DNA of 61,541 bases from Flavobacterium sp. (lineage in GTDB: Bacteria > Bacteroidota > Bacteroidia > Chitinophagales > Chitinophagaceae): positions 1-61,541 of the forward strand of contig JASGCX010000015.1 of assembly GCA_030053925.1 (NCBI GenBank). Reading direction: 5' to 3'. The position numbers were made by a program, and so were the translations under genes. The notes beneath the pieces were generated by a model. The model saw only the letters and a program-made list of their open reading frames with translations, searched no databases and had not been told where the DNA came from. How positions within the stretch are numbered: the stretch's first letter is position 1; the number at the start of each line of letters is the position of its first letter. Shown here piece by piece: positions 17,221-27,700 of the stretch.

Positions 17221-17389
17221 CAAATCCAACGCACCAAGTTAGGCATCCCGCTTTTGGCGGGACTAGGCACATAAAGCCGACACACATAAGCCAACCTTGC
17301 AAAAGAGCCTGCCTTGTGCCAAAGCACAGGCAATACTCTAAGGTGCGACACAGACCCACATTGTAGATGACAGCGGAGATAGGGCGAAC
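17221..17389. repeat. right flank of the Septu block
   Basis: The stretch holds CCAACGCACCAAG (17226-17238), a short GC-rich hairpin CATCCCGC...GCGGGACTAG (17243-17262), AAGCCAACCTTGCAAA (17287-17303) and a further hairpin around GCCTTGTGC/GCACAGGC (17310-17333). The first and third are direct repeats of the left flank. No coding capacity is evident. Confidence 0.55.
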
Positions 17390-17590
17390 GTACAACAGGG
17401 GGTTTGCCAAAATACGGGCTGACGGAAGTTATCTTCGGCTTTTTGTAATTCTATTGTGCTTCATATCCAGCTTTACATTATCTATTTAGCTTTTTGATGT
17501 TAACTTCATCGTTAGTTTTTCAACCATCATCGGTACCGGGCAGACGGAATACTAATTCCCGTACTTAGGCAAGCCCTGTCCACTAAGCGT
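17390..17590 (+). repeat. attC-like ~201-nt imperfect palindrome, copy 4 (degenerate end)
   Basis: It starts GTACAACAGGGGGTTTGCC and ends AGGCAAGCCCTGTCCACTAAGCG. The interior has TTCGGCT, TTAACTTCATC and GGGCAGACGGAA in the same order as other copies. It lies downstream of the Septu genes in their sense orientation. The final GTT is changed to ACT, and no GTTGTAC-type start was found left of the operon, so this unit looks decayed or composite. Confidence 0.7.
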
Positions 17591-17814
17591 CAATTGAAAA
17601 AGATAGCTGTAACAGAATAATTTACTAAGGTGCAGGTACACCAAATGCCTTAATAAAACACCTATTTTTTAATACGGCATTATGTACAATCTTTCGGGCT
17701 TTTATGCTAATAATTGGCATAAGCCCTTTATTGAAAAAAGTTGGTACTAGGTTGTATTTTCGCAAAACTGGCTTTGTATTTTATAAAAGGTATTAGCGGT
17801 AAAGCATAGTGTTA
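17591..17814. other. short intergenic region, no gene
   Basis: The stretch lies between the attC-like copy 4 and the convergent GntR-type gene. It contains a weak hairpin around AAGCCCTTTATTG but no supported gene. Confidence 0.3.
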
Positions 17815-18846
17815 TTATAACGATGATCTAATGGTTAGGTAAAATGGATTTTCTATGTGCTGCACAGAATGGTTTAAAATAAGTTGTGCGGTGCTTTTAC
17901 CCATCATTTCAAAATCGCTAGAAATGGTGGTAATGCCGTTTAAAATAATTTTTTTAAGTGGCGTTTCGTTGTACGAAATAACGCCCACGTTTTTGCCTAC
18001 TTTTAATTTGGTGGCCAATATTTTTTCAATAAGCATTACCAAATCGTCTTCCATTAGGTTAATGTAAACCTCACCTTCTTTAATGGTTTCTTTTGCAATT
18101 TCATGCACCACAGCGTGTTCAAATGCGTACTCGTGGCAAAAACGGTGAAAGCCATTAATAATTTCTTGAGGGAAATACGTGTACGAAGGAAAAATAATTT
18201 TGATGGTGTGGTATTTACGCAACTGAGGCAATGCTTGTTCAAGCGCATTGTAAATATCTTTCTCAAAGTTTTCGTACACGGCACCATATTCGCCATCAAC
18301 ACCTTTTACTAGTTTGTCAAGCAAAATCAGCTTGTCTTTAGGTATAGTGTTTAGAACCTCTTTAGCAAGTTCGCCGCCATACATAAAATGCGGTACAACT
18401 ACGTAATGCGTGTAACTGTTTTTTTTATTGGTAATGAGACGTTTAAAAAAATCGAAGTCGTTGTTGTAAATGTAAAAGTCAATAGAAGCTAAGTCGCCCA
18501 ATGTTTTTACAAAAGCGTCGTAAATAATTTTTTTGTGAGGGCTTAATTTATTGAAGAGTAAAAATATTTTTAAGGCTTGCTTTACATCGGTAGACATAAC
18601 AAAGTTGCCCTTGCCGGGTACCGAATGAATAACGCCAATAGAACGTAAGTATTTATAAGCTTTCTCGGCTGTGTCTCTAGAAATTTCAAACTCAAAACTA
18701 AGTTCGTTAATAGAAGGTAAAATCTCTCCTTTATCTATTTTGCCTTCGCCAATAGCTTTAATAATAGAGTTAGCAAGTTGAATATATTTAGGCGTACCAG
18801 AATAGTAATCGATAAATAAGTATTTGAAGATGGCGTTTTTTTTCAT
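17815..18846 (-). CDS. GntR family regulator with periplasmic-binding-protein-like sensor domain
   Basis: 343 residues. The winged-helix GntR domain is at about 12-85 (P-K-Y-I-Q-L-A-N-S-I-I-K-A-I-G-E-G-K-I, S-I-N-E-L-S-F-E-F-E-I-S-R-D-T-A-E-K-A-Y-K-Y-L). The remaining ~250 residues resemble the LacI-type sugar-sensing fold (V-G-V-I-S-Y-N-E-T-P-L-K-K-I and T-T-I-S-S-D-F-E-M-M-G-K-S-T-A-Q). Such GntR-LacI hybrids regulate sugar loci in Bacteroidota. Divergent from the SusC gene and close to rhamnose genes, it probably senses L-rhamnose or a derivative. No hybrid two-component or ECF/anti-sigma regulator was seen in the window. Confidence 0.85.
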   Translation of the reverse strand: MKKNAIFKYLFIDYYSGTPKYIQLANSIIKAIGEGKIDKGEILPSINELSFEFEISRDTAEKAYKYLRSIGVIHSVPGKGNFVMSTDVKQALKIFLLFNKLSPHKKIIYDAFVKTLGDLASIDFYIYNNDFDFFKRLITNKKNSYTHYVVVPHFMYGGELAKEVLNTIPKDKLILLDKLVKGVDGEYGAVYENFEKDIYNALEQALPQLRKYHTIKIIFPSYTYFPQEIINGFHRFCHEYAFEHAVVHEIAKETIKEGEVYINLMEDDLVMLIEKILATKLKVGKNVGVISYNETPLKKIILNGITTISSDFEMMGKSTAQLILNHSVQHIENPFYLTIRSSL

Positions 18847-19480
18847 CAGTTACAAAAATTTCGAGAGTGTGAAACTAAATTTTTAACTTGAAGTGACGTT
18901 AAATAAAATTTATAGGGCAATAAATATTGTTAATCATGGCTAGATATTATGTATCGTAAAATACGAATACCAATTAAATAAGTCTCATAAATTGTACTAC
19001 TAAAGGCTGTCTTTTTTTTAATAGATAGCCTGTTTTGTAATCTTTGGTATCGTTTGCGTAGATTAATTAGCCTCAAATTAATTAAACCGAAATAGTTTAT
19101 TTTATTTGTTAAACCAACTCAATTAGGCTGTTTTTTATAAACGTAAAATTTAGCTGATAACTGGTAAAAAAATACATGTAACAGAATTGTAAAGAATAAT
19201 AGTGAGGAACTATTAATTTTTATTTTTACTAACCAAAAAAACTGATTATTTAAACGTATTTAAAATGATATTCTACACTTTTAAAAGGCTTCGCTTGTTT
19301 TATGTTATGCCATAAAAATCATACGCTTAGTTTATTACATCTCTTATATTATTCGCTCAAATAATGAGATCTAAATTTTAATTTTCATTTACTTTAAACC
19401 AACCTGCATACGTCCATGAAAGATTGAACTAAAATAGCACCTTACAACACAACTTTATTATTTAAAAAATTAATTACCAA
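18847..19480. promoter_or_regulatory. long divergent control region upstream of susC
   Basis: 634 nt without a gene between the GntR-type regulator and susC. Two features stand out: an imperfect inverted repeat GTATCGTA-AA-ATACGAATAC (18951-18970), a candidate operator of the regulator, and a hairpin GGCTGTCT...AGATAGCC (19005-19030) with a T-run in the loop. Room for a long 5' leader or small RNA exists, but I cannot support one. Confidence 0.4.
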
Positions 19481-22400
19481 ATGAATAAGAATTATGCCTT
19501 TTTAAAGCGTATGTTATTTACATGCGCCTGTTTATTTGCTGTTTTTCAGCAAAATCTTTTAGCACAAAGTACACCACCTTCACACAATGTTACTGGTATA
19601 GTAACCAACGATAAAGGCGAACCCTTACAAGGCGTTACCGTAGAGGTAAAAGGTACTAAAACCAAAGCCATTACCGATGTTTCAGGTAAATTTTCTATTG
19701 CTATAATAGGCAAAACAGCGCAGCTAACATTTACTTATGTTGGATTTGCTGATAAAGATGTACCTGTTAACGAATCATCAAATAACCTCAATGTTTCGCT
19801 AGCAACTGATACCAAATCTCTTGATGATGTAGTAGTTATTGGGTATGCAACAGTTAAAAAGAAAGATGTTACAGGTTCTGTGGCAGGTATTAACCAAGCA
19901 GATATAAAATCTCGTCCTGTAAATAATGCTTTAGAAGCCATGCAAGGTAAAGTTGCAGGTGTAGATATTACTAGTAACGAACGCCCTGGTCAAGTAGGTA
20001 GCATTAACATTAGAGGTGTACGTTCTATAACGGCTTCTAACTTGCCACTTTATGTAGTTGATGGTATTCCATTAAGTACAGGTGGTATCGATTTTATTAA
20101 TCCAAGCGATATTGAAGGAATTGATGTGCTAAAAGATGCTTCTGCTACGGCAATTTTTGGTTCAAGAGGTGCAAATGGTGTTGTAATTGTAACCACTAAG
20201 CAAGGTAAAACTGGTAAAACACAATTAAGTGTTAGTAGTGCTATTACTATGGAAGATATAGTAGATAGAGCACCTGCAATGTCTGCATCAGAATCTATTG
20301 ATTTTCGTCGTTGGGCTTATTATTACTCTAACCCTGCTACTTTTGCAAGAGGTGACAATCCTACTATTGCCAACGATAGAAATATATTTTTAGCAACCAG
20401 CGATCCTGCTGCCTGGAGTAATATTAGTAAAGGTTGGGCTAGCGGTACTTGGGATGGTTCTAAAGTGGCTACTACCGATTGGAAAGCATTGGTATCTCAG
20501 CAAGGTGTTACTGCCCAACATACATTAAGTGTAAGTGGCGGTACTAACAAAGTAAAAGCCTATGGTTCGTTTGGCTATTTGAACAATAAGGGTACATCTA
20601 TAGGCCAACAGTTTACCAGATATTCGGGCAAAGCAACAGTAGACATTCAAGCTACCGATTGGTTTAGTATGGGTAGTAATGTTAATGTATCTTATAGTGT
20701 TCAAGAATATGGTCAATCAAATTCAGTAATAGGAGCATTTGTTGGCTCGCCTGCTACAAGTATTTACGAATCTGCAAGAAGGCTTTATACTTATGCGGTT
20801 CCTTACGACTCTACTGGGGCAAGAGTGCTTTATCCTGGTGGCGATGTTGCATTTAAAAATATTGTAGATGAATGGAATTACACGCAAGACCAGCGTAAAA
20901 CATTTCGTGCATTTGGTAGTTTTTATGGGCAAATTAACTTAGGCGCAATATCTACTGCATTAAAGGGATTGAAATATAGAATGAATTTTGGTCCAGATTT
21001 CTCTCAGTACCAAAACGGTATTTATATAGATGGTTTATCTGCTGCTAGCAGTGGCACAAGTTCGGCTTCTTTGCAAAAGGCACAAACCTACTCATTCACT
21101 TTAGACAATTTGCTTTACTACGATAAAACCTATAAAAAGCACAGCTTTGGTGTTACGTTGTTGCAAAGTGCTACCAAATATGTAGCAGACCCTGTAAATA
21201 CTATCGTTGGTACTGGTATTCCATTTGCGAGCCAAAAATGGAATGAATTAAACCAAAGTACACTTCCTGCTGCCAATTTAAGTATCAGACAGAATACTCA
21301 ATTAATAGAGAGCCAATTGTTAAGTTATATGGCTCGTATTAATTATAGCTACGATGATAAATACTTATTAACGGTTTCAGCTCGTCAAGATGGTGCATCT
21401 ATGCTTGCTAAAGGCAATAAGTATTCTTGGTTTCCTAGTGCAGCGGCTGCATGGCGTATTACGCATGAAAGTTTCATGAAAAAAATTAATTGGGTTAGCG
21501 ATTTAAAACTTCGTGTAGGTGTAGGTGTTACAGGTAATTCAGCCATTAAACCATACCAAACTTTGGGTCCTATCACACCATTATTTTATCCTTTTCTTAG
21601 TACAATTACAGCAGGGTCTGTACCATCATCAGTGTATGCTAATCCTGAACTTAAATGGGAAAAAACCACTCAGTACAATCTTGGTTTAGATTTCTCTTTT
21701 TTCAATAAACGTATTTCAGGTACCATTGACGTTTACACGTCTCAAACCAAAGATTTGTTGATGGAACGTAAGCTTCCTTCTGTTACTGGTTTTAGTACTA
21801 CATTTCAAAATATTGGCCAAACTGCCAACAAGGGTATTGACATCAATATCACTACACTTAATGTAAATACAAATAACTTCCAATGGTCAACCTCATTTAA
21901 TGCAGCATGGCAAAAAGATGAAATTGTGTCTTTGTCAAATGGTAAGCAAGATGATATTAATAACAATTTGTTTATTGGACAGCCGCTCGAAGTTATATAT
22001 GGCATAAAAGCCAATGGTTTGTGGCGCACTTCGGATTCTGTAGAGATGAATAAATTTAATGTGAACTTACCAACTGGTAAATTCTCGCCTGGTAAAGTAA
22101 AACCGGTAGATCAAAATGGAGATTATAAAATTGATGCAAACAACGATCGTATTGTTGTGGGAAGTACAAGACCAAGATGGGTAGTTGGTATAACTAACTC
22201 ATTCTCATACAAGAATTTCGATTTTTCAATCTTTTTATATGGTCGTGTAAACTATATGTATAATACAGGTGGTGAGGCAATGGTAGCTAGAGCTAGTACA
22301 AGAGCTTTGAATTATTATACCGAAAATAACACCAATGCAGAGTATCAAAAACCAATTTACTCAACAGGTACTGGCGATTTATATTCTTCTTCTTTAGGTT

Positions 22401-22615
22401 ACCAACAAGCTTCTTTTATAAAAATTAGAAACATTTCTATGTCTTATAATTTTAAAGGCAATATTCTTAAAAAAATGAGTATGTCTAATTTAAGAGCCTA
22501 TGTCCAAGTTGCTAATCCCGGTATGTTGTTCTCAAAAATTAAATTCATGGATATGGATGTTGCTTCCATGACAAGTAATCGTGGTGTTACTTTTGGTATT
22601 AATGCAGCATTTTAA
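19481..22615 (+). CDS. SusC/RagA family TonB-linked outer membrane transporter
   Basis: 1044 residues. Signal peptide (about 1-28), a CarboxypepD_reg-like domain (about 36-112: G-I-V-T-N-D-K-G-E-P-L-Q-G-V-T-V-E-V-K-G-T), TonB box D-D-V-V-V-I-G-Y (about 115-122), plug (about 125-240, with A-L-Q/E-A-M-Q-G-K-V-A-G-V and R-G-V-R-S) and a C-terminal beta-barrel ending G-V-T-F-G-I-N-A-A-F. It imports oligosaccharides across the outer membrane powered by TonB. With the SusD gene 19 nt downstream it forms the SusCD import pair; the locus content points to rhamnogalacturonan or pectic fragments. Confidence 0.95.
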   Translation: MNKNYAFLKRMLFTCACLFAVFQQNLLAQSTPPSHNVTGIVTNDKGEPLQGVTVEVKGTKTKAITDVSGKFSIAIIGKTAQLTFTYVGFADKDVPVNESSNNLNVSLATDTKSLDDVVVIGYATVKKKDVTGSVAGINQADIKSRPVNNALEAMQGKVAGVDITSNERPGQVGSINIRGVRSITASNLPLYVVDGIPLSTGGIDFINPSDIEGIDVLKDASATAIFGSRGANGVVIVTTKQGKTGKTQLSVSSAITMEDIVDRAPAMSASESIDFRRWAYYYSNPATFARGDNPTIANDRNIFLATSDPAAWSNISKGWASGTWDGSKVATTDWKALVSQQGVTAQHTLSVSGGTNKVKAYGSFGYLNNKGTSIGQQFTRYSGKATVDIQATDWFSMGSNVNVSYSVQEYGQSNSVIGAFVGSPATSIYESARRLYTYAVPYDSTGARVLYPGGDVAFKNIVDEWNYTQDQRKTFRAFGSFYGQINLGAISTALKGLKYRMNFGPDFSQYQNGIYIDGLSAASSGTSSASLQKAQTYSFTLDNLLYYDKTYKKHSFGVTLLQSATKYVADPVNTIVGTGIPFASQKWNELNQSTLPAANLSIRQNTQLIESQLLSYMARINYSYDDKYLLTVSARQDGASMLAKGNKYSWFPSAAAAWRITHESFMKKINWVSDLKLRVGVGVTGNSAIKPYQTLGPITPLFYPFLSTITAGSVPSSVYANPELKWEKTTQYNLGLDFSFFNKRISGTIDVYTSQTKDLLMERKLPSVTGFSTTFQNIGQTANKGIDINITTLNVNTNNFQWSTSFNAAWQKDEIVSLSNGKQDDINNNLFIGQPLEVIYGIKANGLWRTSDSVEMNKFNVNLPTGKFSPGKVKPVDQNGDYKIDANNDRIVVGSTRPRWVVGITNSFSYKNFDFSIFLYGRVNYMYNTGGEAMVARASTRALNYYTENNTNAEYQKPIYSTGTGDLYSSSLGYQQASFIKIRNISMSYNFKGNILKKMSMSNLRAYVQVANPGMLFSKIKFMDMDVASMTSNRGVTFGINAAF

Positions 22616-22634
22616 ACAAACAAACAACAAAAGC

Positions 22635-24593
22635 ATGAAAATTAATAAATATAATGTATTAATAGCACTCTTTGCACTATTAATGGGTACTAGTTCTTGT
22701 AAAAAAACTTTCTTAGATGAAACTTTAACAACTGCAAGAGATTTAAGCTATTATAAAACAGATGCAGGTATTCAATCTTTAGTAAATGGTACGTACTATC
22801 AAGTATTTAATACACCTTTTAACGGCGAACATGCTTATGCCAATATGAGCTATGGTACCGATGAATTTCACGTAGGTGGCGACAACTCAAATGCGCCATA
22901 TAACTCTTATGGTAATGGTTTAGCATCTATTGTTGGTGCTGTAAGCAGCAATACTATTACTGCTGATGCACAATGGGATAATTTATACATTGGCATTGGC
23001 TATGCAAATATCATTATCCAAAATGCAACAGCAAGTACCTCTACTTTAGCAGCTATTAAAAGTACAGCTTTAGGCGAAGGTTATTTTTTTAGAGCTTATA
23101 ATTACTTGAGATTAGTTAGTCAATATGGTGGTGTGCCTTTAAAAACAGTTCCTACTACAACTGTAGAATTAGAATTTACACGTGCAACACCCAAAGATGT
23201 GTACACGCAAATTATTGCCGATTTTACGCAAGCTTATAACCTGTTATCTAACGGTGCAAGTCCTGCAAAAATTACAAAAGATGCAGCAGCGCATTTTTTG
23301 GCAAAAGCCTATTTAAGCCGAGCAAGTGAAATTAACGATTCGTGGAATGGTTCTACAAAAGCTGCTGATCTTGCAGCAATAACGCCATTGTGCGATGCCA
23401 TTATTGCTAATCATCCATTAGCACCAAATTTTGGCGATTTATGGAAATATACAGCACCAGAAAGCGCTAACGAAAAACTTAGCGAAATCATTTTATCTGC
23501 ACAATTTACGGCCGATCTTTCTGCGAGTGGTCAAAATACACAGCACTTGTATTTTGCTTCTCGTTACGATGATTTGCCATTTATGCAACGTGATATGAGC
23601 GGCGATAGACCGTTTAGCCGTTTGGGTACTAATTATTACATGTATAGGGTTTATGATTTGGTAAACGACTCTAGATTTTGGAAAACCTTTAGAACAAAGA
23701 GTTTAGTAAACAAAGCGTCAGGTACTTATGTAAATGGCGATGTAGGTATTATGTATGTTATCAATCAACCTGGCGATACGCGTTTTTCTGCTTACAAAAT
23801 ATTAAATACGGTACCTTATGCAAGAACAAGCAAAACAATTGCTAATGTTTATGTGGCTTACCCTAACGGTACTACAACCGACGGTGCTTTATTTGTAGAT
23901 GTACGTTTCCCATCTTTAAGTAAATTTTTTGATGGCTCTCGTGCAGCTGGCTTTAACGATGTAAGAGGTCTTAGAGATATTACATTGGCACGTTCTGCCG
24001 AAACCTATTTAATAGCAGCCGAGGCCAAAATAAGATTGGCTAATTTAGGCACGGGCTCATACGCAGATGCTTTGCCTTATATAAATGCTGTAAGAACAAG
24101 AGCCCAATATCAAAATGGCGAAAATCGTACCACCTATTACGATGGCGGTGGTGCTAGTAATTCAACATTGCAAGGTGGCATACCAATGTCTTTTATGCCC
24201 GAAAACTCTTATGCTGAATCTAATAACCTTAATTTACTTTCAGCACCAACTACTGCAACAAGCTTAACAGTTGCTAGTACTACAACTTTACCTACGCAAG
24301 ATGAATATATTATTACTAGACTAGGCTATACCTCGCCTTACGATAGAATGATGTGCTTTTTGTTAAATGAGCGTTCAAGAGAACTTGCTGGTGAGTTTAA
24401 ACGTTGGGAAGATTTATCTCGTACAAAAACTTTAGTTGCACGTGCCGTAGCATTTAACCCTGATGCAGCACCAAATATTAAAGATTTCCACAACCTGCGC
24501 CCAATACCGCAATCTTTTTTAGATGGTATTCAAGCAAATGGGCTTGCTTTAACAGGAGCGCAAAAACAAGCTATGCAAAACCCCGGTTACTAA
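22635..24593 (+). CDS. SusD/RagB family surface glycan-binding lipoprotein
   Basis: 652 residues from the ATG at 22635; this gives a lipoprotein signal (A-L-F-A-L-L-M-G-T-S-S-C-K-K). The longer frame would overlap susC. The SusD N-terminal domain begins F-L-D-E-T and the C-terminal SusD/RagB domain is shown by L-A-R-S-A-E-T-Y-L-I-A-A-E-A (about 462-475), Y-I-N-A-V-R-T-R-A (about 490) and L-L-N-E-R-S-R-E-L-A-G-E-F-K-R-W-E-D-L (about 580-598). It caps the SusC channel on the cell surface and captures glycan. A strong terminator follows at 24614-24650. Confidence 0.95.
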   Translation: MKINKYNVLIALFALLMGTSSCKKTFLDETLTTARDLSYYKTDAGIQSLVNGTYYQVFNTPFNGEHAYANMSYGTDEFHVGGDNSNAPYNSYGNGLASIVGAVSSNTITADAQWDNLYIGIGYANIIIQNATASTSTLAAIKSTALGEGYFFRAYNYLRLVSQYGGVPLKTVPTTTVELEFTRATPKDVYTQIIADFTQAYNLLSNGASPAKITKDAAAHFLAKAYLSRASEINDSWNGSTKAADLAAITPLCDAIIANHPLAPNFGDLWKYTAPESANEKLSEIILSAQFTADLSASGQNTQHLYFASRYDDLPFMQRDMSGDRPFSRLGTNYYMYRVYDLVNDSRFWKTFRTKSLVNKASGTYVNGDVGIMYVINQPGDTRFSAYKILNTVPYARTSKTIANVYVAYPNGTTTDGALFVDVRFPSLSKFFDGSRAAGFNDVRGLRDITLARSAETYLIAAEAKIRLANLGTGSYADALPYINAVRTRAQYQNGENRTTYYDGGGASNSTLQGGIPMSFMPENSYAESNNLNLLSAPTTATSLTVASTTTLPTQDEYIITRLGYTSPYDRMMCFLLNERSRELAGEFKRWEDLSRTKTLVARAVAFNPDAAPNIKDFHNLRPIPQSFLDGIQANGLALTGAQKQAMQNPGY

Positions 24594-24613
24594 ATAAAAT
24601 GACATTCTATTTT

Positions 24614-24650
24614 AAAAGCGGCAGTGAAATATTTTCGCTGCCGCTTTTTT
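24614..24650 (+). terminator. rho-independent terminator after susD
   Basis: Arms AAAGCGGCAG and CTGCCGCTTT with a short A/T loop are followed by a T-run. It ends the susCD transcript 20 nt after the susD stop codon. Confidence 0.8.
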
Positions 24651-24678
24651 AGTGTTAAAATGACATAAATTAATACTG

Positions 24679-24695
24679 GCAGGATGCAACAGGAT
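24679..24695 (+). promoter_or_regulatory. shared upstream motif (copy 1) with paired CAGGAT sites
   Basis: GCAGGATGCAACAGGAT lies 62 nt before the PL4 start. Its near-copy is at 27995-28011, 71 nt before the next secreted protein. Each holds two CAGGAT half-sites 10 nt apart, one DNA turn, as for direct-repeat operators. It could alternatively belong to a small dispersed repeat. Confidence 0.4.
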
Positions 24696-24756
24696 GGCTA
24701 GCCAATTTTGCAACTATATTTTCGTAAACGATTGCCATACAAAACAGCAAGGCTAT

Positions 24757-27700
24757 ATGTATTTTTCTACCTCCATAAAAAGTGTTGTTTCAAGTTTTAT
24801 TAGTGTGTTTATTACACTAATTATTTTCATAAGCGAAACTAAGTCGCAAAACTTAGTTACTTGGGTAGGCGGCATAAGTACAGATTATTTTAATGCTAAA
24901 AACTGGAGCGATACAACACTCGTGTTTTCTAACATGAATAACAACCACCTCACTATTGGCGCAGGTAGCCCAAATGCTTGTTCGTTAGTAGGAGGTAATT
25001 CATCTAATGTAGCTTATAGGCCAGGAAAGTTGAACGTTGCAAGCAATGGTATTTTCACATGTAATGGAGCGGTTTATCCAAACAATAGCGACTCTTTAAA
25101 TGGAACTGTAATTATTAATGCCGTAGCCGATTTTAACAATAGAAACATCTTATACATTGGTAATAAGGCCAATTGTAATCTTACTATTAATGGCGGAAAA
25201 TTAACTTCAAAAAATGGTACGCTAATGGCTACTGGCACTGGCGGCAGTGCCACTGTTACCTTAAATGGCGGTAGCTTAACTGTAGGTAGCGGTGGTGCAA
25301 ATATGGATTTAACCATTGCTAATGCAACTGGCTTAACGGCACAGTTAAACATTAATGGCGGTGCTGTTACTGTTGCTAGAAATTTGCTGATTGGTACTGG
25401 TGGGCGTATTAATATAACAGGCATTGGCTACCTAAAAGTTGCAGGCGATAAACGTGTACAACTAAATGGTTTGATAACCGATGGTAGATTAACCTGTACC
25501 GCAGCAAAAACTTTATCTGTTACATACGACGGTACAAATACAATTGCCGCAATACCAAGAAATGGTAATAGTATGATTACAGAATATCCCGATTCTGTAG
25601 TGTTGAAAACTGGCAACTTAGTTTGTGTGGTAGAAAAATCTTCCGGTAATATTTTGTCGTATAGATTTAAAGGTGTTGAAACGGTAGCTAATAAGCCTTC
25701 TAATACCAAAAAATATATGTACCACGACTTTACCACCTCTTATGGTTTTGAAACTATTTGGGGTGCTACCTATGAAGTGGTTGAAGATACAACAGACTTT
25801 GCCCATATTGTTATCAAGCGCCCTTATACACCATCTATTGGTCATTTTACGCCTTGCGATGCAGAACTGCATTACGCTTTAAAGAAAGACGATAATGCAG
25901 TGTATGTATATAGCAAACTTGAGCATAAGCCAAACTATCCCAAGTTTGATATTGGTAGCTGGCGTCAGGTGTGGTGGATTGCTTACGATGCTAATGGCGT
26001 AAACTTATGTGAGCGTATTTATACAGATTCGTTGCGTAGTTGGCAAATGCCTTCTAACTACGATTATAGCCAAGGCGTAGGTAGCAATGGGCCACAAGAA
26101 ATAATAAGACTAACCACTGGTGTACGTGCAGGTAAGCTAGATGGTAAGTACCAATACAGTGTAAAGTTTTGGGACACTCCATTATGGGGTCATGCTAGCA
26201 ATATCAATAACATTGGTTCTTGGTGCGTAAATACTAGTTGCGAGTATTATAACGAAGGGCCAATGTATCATGAACTAAACGCAGCCGCTGGCATTATTCA
26301 CCAATGTATGAATGGTGTGCATTACGGCGCAGGTGGCATTTTTGCTGATACTTTAACAAGCTGGATAAAAGTATTTGGTCCGTATCTTTTATTAATTACA
26401 GATAAATCAACCGGCGATAGCAACTGGCTTGCAGCCAAGCAGCGGCAAGAGCAAGAAAAAGCACTTTGGCCGTATAGTTGGGTAAAAGATACGGTTGCTT
26501 ATCCCAAAGCAAATGCAAGAGGTACAGTAAGTGGTAAGTATGTAATTGTAGATGTATTAAAACCTAATCAAACCGCAGCAAATGCGTGGGTTGGTGTTAC
26601 AAATCTTGATGATGGTGCGGTAGGTTTTCAATTTGAATGTAAAGATTATCAATATTGGGTAAGGGCAGATGCAAATGGTAATTTTTCAATTCCTAACATA
26701 CGCCCTGGCACCTATTCTTTATTTGCTTTTGTAGATGGCGTGGTTGGCGAATACAGGTTAGATAACGTGGTAGTAACTGCTGGCAATACAACAACCGTAG
26801 GCACACTTACCAATACTGTAAATAGAACCTATGGTAATTTACTTTGGGAAATAGGAACGCCAGATAGAACCGCACAAGAATTTAAGATGGGCGACTTTGA
26901 TTACAGTGAGGGTAATATACAATTTAAGTTTAGAGACTCTTTTCCAAACACAATTGAATATACAGTTGCCAATAATAATTATAGCAAAGTGCTGCCTTAT
27001 GCACATACACGTTACCCCGATACGGCTGCTGTTCCAAACATTGGTGATTCCTGGAAATGGCGTTTAAAGTTTAATTTACCTGCTGGTTTTTCTACTTCGG
27101 GCAACGCTAGATTAACCATTGCTTTTGCAAGCACCGATCATGCACAAGAATGGATTTATGTAAACAACGAAAACAGCTTGTTTACATCGTTTTATCCCGA
27201 TTATGGCGATGGCAACGCCTTCCTTCGTCAAACCAATTATGCCAAGTATAGCTACAAGCAAATATTGATTCCTATGAACAAATTTATTGTAGGTGCCAAT
27301 ACCATTACACTTGTAATGCCCTCGGGCTCTGGATGGGTAAGCCATCACATGTACGACTACATTAGCCTTGAAGCAAACGTAGCCGTGTTGCCTGTTACCC
27401 TTCTATCATTTACTGCCAATAAGCTAAATTCAAATACTGCTATAAACTTAAAATGGGTAACTACTTCCGAAATTAATAGCAGCTTTTTTGAAGTAGAAAA
27501 AAGTGCCGATGCGATTGTGTTTTCTGCTATTGGTAAGGTAGCTGCTAAGGCAACAACCAATGCAACAACCAATTACACGTTTATTGATAATTATCCATTA
27601 AACGGCAACAATTACTATCGCTTAAAACAAGTAGATGTTGATGGTAAATATGTGTATTCCGAAACAAGATTGGTAAGCAATAACAGTGTTAATAGCCAGC

